From: Echinococcus granulosus
Taxonomy: Eukaryota; Platyhelminthes; Cestoda; Cyclophyllidea; Taeniidae
DNA: 13,012 nucleotides
Reading direction: 5' to 3'
Assembly: GCF_000524195.1 (NCBI RefSeq)
Contig: NW_020170513.1
Coordinates: 57,848-70,859, forward strand
Below the pieces are notes generated by a model. The model saw only the letters and a program-made list of their open reading frames with translations. It ran no database searches and had not been told where the DNA came from. Positions within the stretch are counted from its first letter, which is position 1, and every line of letters begins with the position of its first letter. Shown piece by piece: positions 9,521-13,012 of the stretch. The position numbers and the translations under genes were made by a program.

Positions 9521-11450
9521 TACCGATTGAAGCAGAGATGAGTACACTTGGTTGGCGAAATCGTCGAGACAACAGTGATAGCTTCACTACCGTTGTATCA
9601 CGTTAATGTAAGACCACCCTATAGGTGACAAGTGGACCAAGCCCATCGATTCCTAGGAGAAGGAGGCACCAGGTGGAGGCAACCTACAATTTTTGCATGA
9701 AAATCAAATCGTCTGCACAGCGCAGGCTCAAACACTCTACTCTTGGCCAAATATCAAAAGCAAATGTCATTTCTCGATATCAACACCACTCATATTCAAC
9801 TTCAAAATATTAAATAGCGATTCTACATCCCCTTCTCCTGCCTTTCTTGCCCAATCTAACCTTATTCAGTCAGAGAAAGCCTAGGCAAGTGTGGATCGTT
9901 ATTAGCAATGCACTTATCCATGCTAGGTGTGTTGTGTCCATCTCCAGATCCCCTAGTAATTTTGTTAATTCTCTTCGCTCTTTAACACCAAGTGCTGTCT
10001 AAAGAAAACGAGAACTGAGGTCTCACCGTTTTAATCATCACTCCATCTTTTGTCGAAAGCCATGCCAAATCTTGGAAATAAGACCAACACTCATCCTCAA
10101 CCCATCTGGTCTGTGTGCATCCTTCGGTGAATCACGCCTACGTTTATATGCAAGGGTTGGGAAAAAGCGATGAATGATGGATGCAAAACCAGTAAATGAT
10201 ACCATCCTGTGCCGAAGTTATTTGCAGCCTAATGAAGCCGGAACGTGACCGCGATAGGAGTTAAAGTAAAAATTAGCAGAAAACGGTCGCCGTGTTTTGA
10301 CCTAGCACCTATTTAGCCGTCCACAAAACTCCTTTCGACGGGTTGTACTTCTGTCTTGTGGCATGACCCCATGGCTTTCATTAAGCCGCAAGCATGTGAT
10401 CAAGCTTGTGCCCTGACAAGTCGGCAATGTGAGCGGACATGGATACTCCCGACTTATATGTAGAAGTAGGGCGTACGGCTAGGTAACTACCAAATACGCG
10501 GGAATCCCATTCCTGTGTCGTCATAGTATCTCAGTTTGCCTTGACCTGCATGTGATACTGGCCAATGAGGAAAACGAAATGAGAACGTGAGTCTCACAAT
10601 GATTTGCAATGATGGGTAATCATTTGCCTAAAATTGAAAGGGAACCATTTCGTGGGACCTAGTGACGTGCGTTAATCATTAACCACACATGACATCTGAT
10701 TACATCGAAAGTGCATGGAGCATGACCCTGAAAGTGTCTTGGAAACGTCGTTGTATGCTTGATCAAACTCGTTGTGTTAATAAATGCGCTATGCAGATTA
10801 TTTGTTTTTAACACCTTGATGAAGATTTGGAATTCTGGAGTGCTGTTTCGTAGGGCTTTCAGTAGATACTTAAATTTAATGGTGTCAAGTGGAGCATTGA
10901 ATGATTACAAAACAAGCGTCTACTTGAAAAGACAAAGAAATGTCATCCTCGCGAACTGGCACCGTTTGTAACTGTGCGTCAGTATCTCATGAGACCAAAC
11001 CATAAATTCCTTCACGCAATCATGTCATCATTCTCCTTTTAGCATATTCCAGATGCAAGTTGTGGTGGTTTGCAAATCTGTGACCTAAATTTGGAGCAAA
11101 GTAGATCATTAACTGTTAAAGCCTGGAAACACCAAAGATGAATAATTAGAAACTTTGCCCCATGATTATTCAATTATCCATGTTTCTTGATTTATACTGG
11201 TTTCTACTTTTACTAATTCAGTAGCAATATCGCGAGAATCGGGACAGTTTTCATAATTTATTGCCTTTTATGGTGCAGAGTTCACAGTTAAAATGGACCT
11301 ATTGAGATTAGCACAAAAAACCCTGCTCTCCACTCAAAGCATTTAATGCTCGGCAAAAGTAAGCAGCTTTCAAATTTATCATGAAATTTGAATTGTCACA
11401 TATCTTATTAATTTTTGCAATTTTTTGCATAAAGGGAAGAATGGTTGTGT
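9521..11450. other. AT-richer sequence, no gene supported
   Basis: About 1.9 kb without a supportable gene. Frames at 9625-9813, 9693-9884 and 10759-10971 are short and unrecognised. An ATTAAA at about 9808 and an AATAAA near 10779 are possible but distant polyadenylation signals for the tentative gene ending at 9520. A hairpin-capable string with perfect 9-bp AT-rich arms and a 6-nt loop lies at 11369-11392. This is compatible with intergenic sequence. Confidence 0.45.
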
Positions 11451-11454
11451 ACGA

Positions 11455-11702
11455 AATTGATGGATGCTGGATGGATAAATGTGTGTGTGGATACGGGACT
11501 GATTATCGGATGGGTTCAGGATAGGTAAATGAAAGGAGAGATACAGAATAGATGGGCTGATGAATGGCTAAGGGATGTATGGCTGGATGGATAGATTGTT
11601 GGTTGGATTCGGACTCGATGGATGAGTAGATGGACTAACGAATTAGGAGTACTCAGTCGCATCAGTAACAGATAAAAGGCAGCTGCTGGTTCAAGTAAAC
11701 AT
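11455..11702 (+). repeat. Degenerate GGAT tract and flank, copy 2
   Basis: It contains GGAT/TGGA words and the GTGGATACGG motif shared with the first tract, including the exact 23-mer at 11589-11611. The non-tandem part 11637-11702 aligns with 7860-7925 in direct orientation. It lies immediately inward of the right inverted-repeat arm. The left arm has no such tract at its inner edge. Confidence 0.7.
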
Positions 11703-11742
11703 AATCTTCTGTAGTCTTCAAAGCCTCCCGGCACGTTATCAG

Positions 11743-11763
11743 CAGTGGCATGTCATGCCACTG
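11743..11763. repeat. Perfect 21-bp palindrome (10-bp arms, 1-nt centre)
   Basis: CAGTGGCATG and CATGCCACTG flank a single T at 11753. The right arm of the palindrome is followed at once by AGTGG, so CCACT can pair with AGTGG on either side, giving two alternative hairpins. It sits between the second GGAT tract and the inner edge of the right arm. By simple expectation a 10-bp perfect arm at one fixed spacing should occur about 0.01 times in 13 kb. Confidence 0.9.
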
Positions 11764-11769
11764 AGTGGA

Positions 11770-13012
11770 AGTGCAATCCACGGGGATTTAAATGTCCGCT
11801 TGATTGAATGCAGGCTTGGATGAACTACCACAGCATTACAGCAACAACCATCTGCATTCTCCGCTTCCATGAGGTGCCTTATGGGTGAAGTTGTCAACCT
11901 GCTTACTCACCTACTGATTGACAGGTGGTCTTCTTTTCTCACCTCAAAGTGCCTCGATTGAGCAAGCTTTCGCATTTTTGCCAAGCAACTTCAAATCTAG
12001 CGCTGTACTTGGCAGTCTGGCTTGTGACTGATTGTGAATCATTCGTCTCTTTCTTCTTTCCCTCATGAATGAAGTGTTTGTGCTTTGACTGCTCGACTGC
12101 ACCGTCTCACAGGACGACACTTCACACCCCACAGAAGGGGACTCTTGTACACAAGTCACATTTCGATGATAAAAATAATCACACAATTTATAACATTGAG
12201 TAATAAATGACAGTGGGAGGTGTTTTTGCTGCGCAAAATGGCGTATTGCGGAAACGTTTGGGTGAGAGAGACGATGTAGATGTTTTATCATGCAGTGACC
12301 TGAGCCATCGGCATGGCGGTGACACCGTTGTCTGTCCCATACGCACGCATCTGTCATGTTGATTTGTGGCGAAAAAAAGCAACTTTGCTGTAATGTCACA
12401 TTTGTGGCATGACCTCCTTGCATTTCCGGTGGGAATGTTGAGACCTTGTCAACAACTCGGGGGTAGTCTCATGCATCCCTAAGGGCTTTTTTGTCACGAG
12501 GTCTCTATAAGGAAGGGCTGCTGTCCATCACAAATACGTCGATTGAAAAACAAATGTCATTGGGCTGAGTCAAGCGGGTCGCGTACGGCACTTCCACTGA
12601 AAGCAATGTCATAGACATCTTCACTACTTCTTGGGCGGCTCCAAGAAAAGGGAGCTTTGAGCTTCCAACGGAGGTCCTGCTGCACTGCTTATCAGCATAA
12701 AGAAGCGAGAAGATGGGTTGAACACCAGAGGGTAATGTAGTTCATGGTGACCCGATTCTCCAGCGAAAGCTGTCATATTTTTGACAGGGTATGAAGGACG
12801 CTGGAATATACCAACAGCAGTAGTTCCGTTACCTCCGAAAGGCCTCAACTCTTGGAGACTTCACAAATTCAGTCATTGACAACATTTGCGACTCTAATAG
12901 AAACTGATTGACCTTCTACGAGACAAAAGCGGGCAACCGGCAATGCAGTGTCCCAGACCACACCGAAAGCGTTTCAACTAGGGGTATTAGAAGGCTAATG
13001 TGTAGAGGAACA
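11770..13012 (-). repeat. Right arm of a long diverged inverted repeat
   Basis: Reverse-complement partner of 1-2030, with matching anchors in the same order. Homology reaches the last bases of the window, in register with the first bases of the left arm (first shared anchor 17 versus 16 bases from the edges). It lacks the ~750 bases found only on the left. The minus-strand open frame 11944-12423 (159 codons) is not kept in the left arm, where the equivalent frame stops after 26 codons, so it is probably not a gene. Confidence 0.85.
12408..12604 (-). repeat. Highly conserved core block of the inverted repeat (right copy)
   Basis: Reverse-complement partner of 1210-1405 at about 93% identity by eye. 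It differs by one extra A and about a dozen substitutions. The contrast with the adjoining arm sequence is sharp on the outer side (beyond 12604) and clear on the inner side (below 12408). Confidence 0.85.

Noticed and set aside
11944..12423. 159-codon open frame on the minus strand within the right arm
   Set aside because: The homologous position in the left arm (ATG at about 1390) stops after 26 codons and is shifted by indels. The differences show no codon pattern.

Overview
The window looks like eukaryotic, largely non-coding DNA, most likely from a metazoan with a repeat-rich genome. GC is mid-40s by eye, stop codons are frequent in all frames, and there is no operon structure or ribosome-binding-site-led ORF. 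Several exon-like stretches are bounded by GT/AG splice signals. Degenerate GGAT (TGGA) tracts are compatible with a flatworm or tapeworm genome, but that placement is inference only. I recognise no protein family with confidence, and I see no tRNA, rRNA, CRISPR array or transposase.

The main structure is a large inverted repeat. The first ~2.0 kb (left arm) aligns as reverse complement to the last ~1.24 kb (right arm), and the homology runs to both window edges in register. Identity along the arms is very uneven. A ~197-bp block (1210-1405 and 12408-12604) is about 93% identical, while most of the rest looks like 60-70%. A second short block of 41 bp matches at 39 positions. The left arm also carries ~750 bp with no counterpart on the right. 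The window is therefore either a ~13-kb element with very long terminal inverted repeats and no visible transposase, or two old copies of one long dispersed repeat in opposite orientation.

Between the arms, from left to right: 2031-4405, sequence with no supportable gene; 4410-4526, a CCAT-type degenerate tract; 4567-4736, a possible cysteine-rich exon; 4737-6600, no firm feature; 6605-9520, a tentative three-exon gene whose first intron holds a GGAT minisatellite at 7595-7870; 9521-11450, AT-richer sequence with no gene seen; 11455-11702, a second GGAT tract homologous to the first in direct orientation; then a perfect 21-bp palindrome at 11743-11763, just inside the right arm.

The plus strand is strongly purine-rich from about 6960 to 8420. 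This explains the run of long but spurious open frames on the minus strand there.
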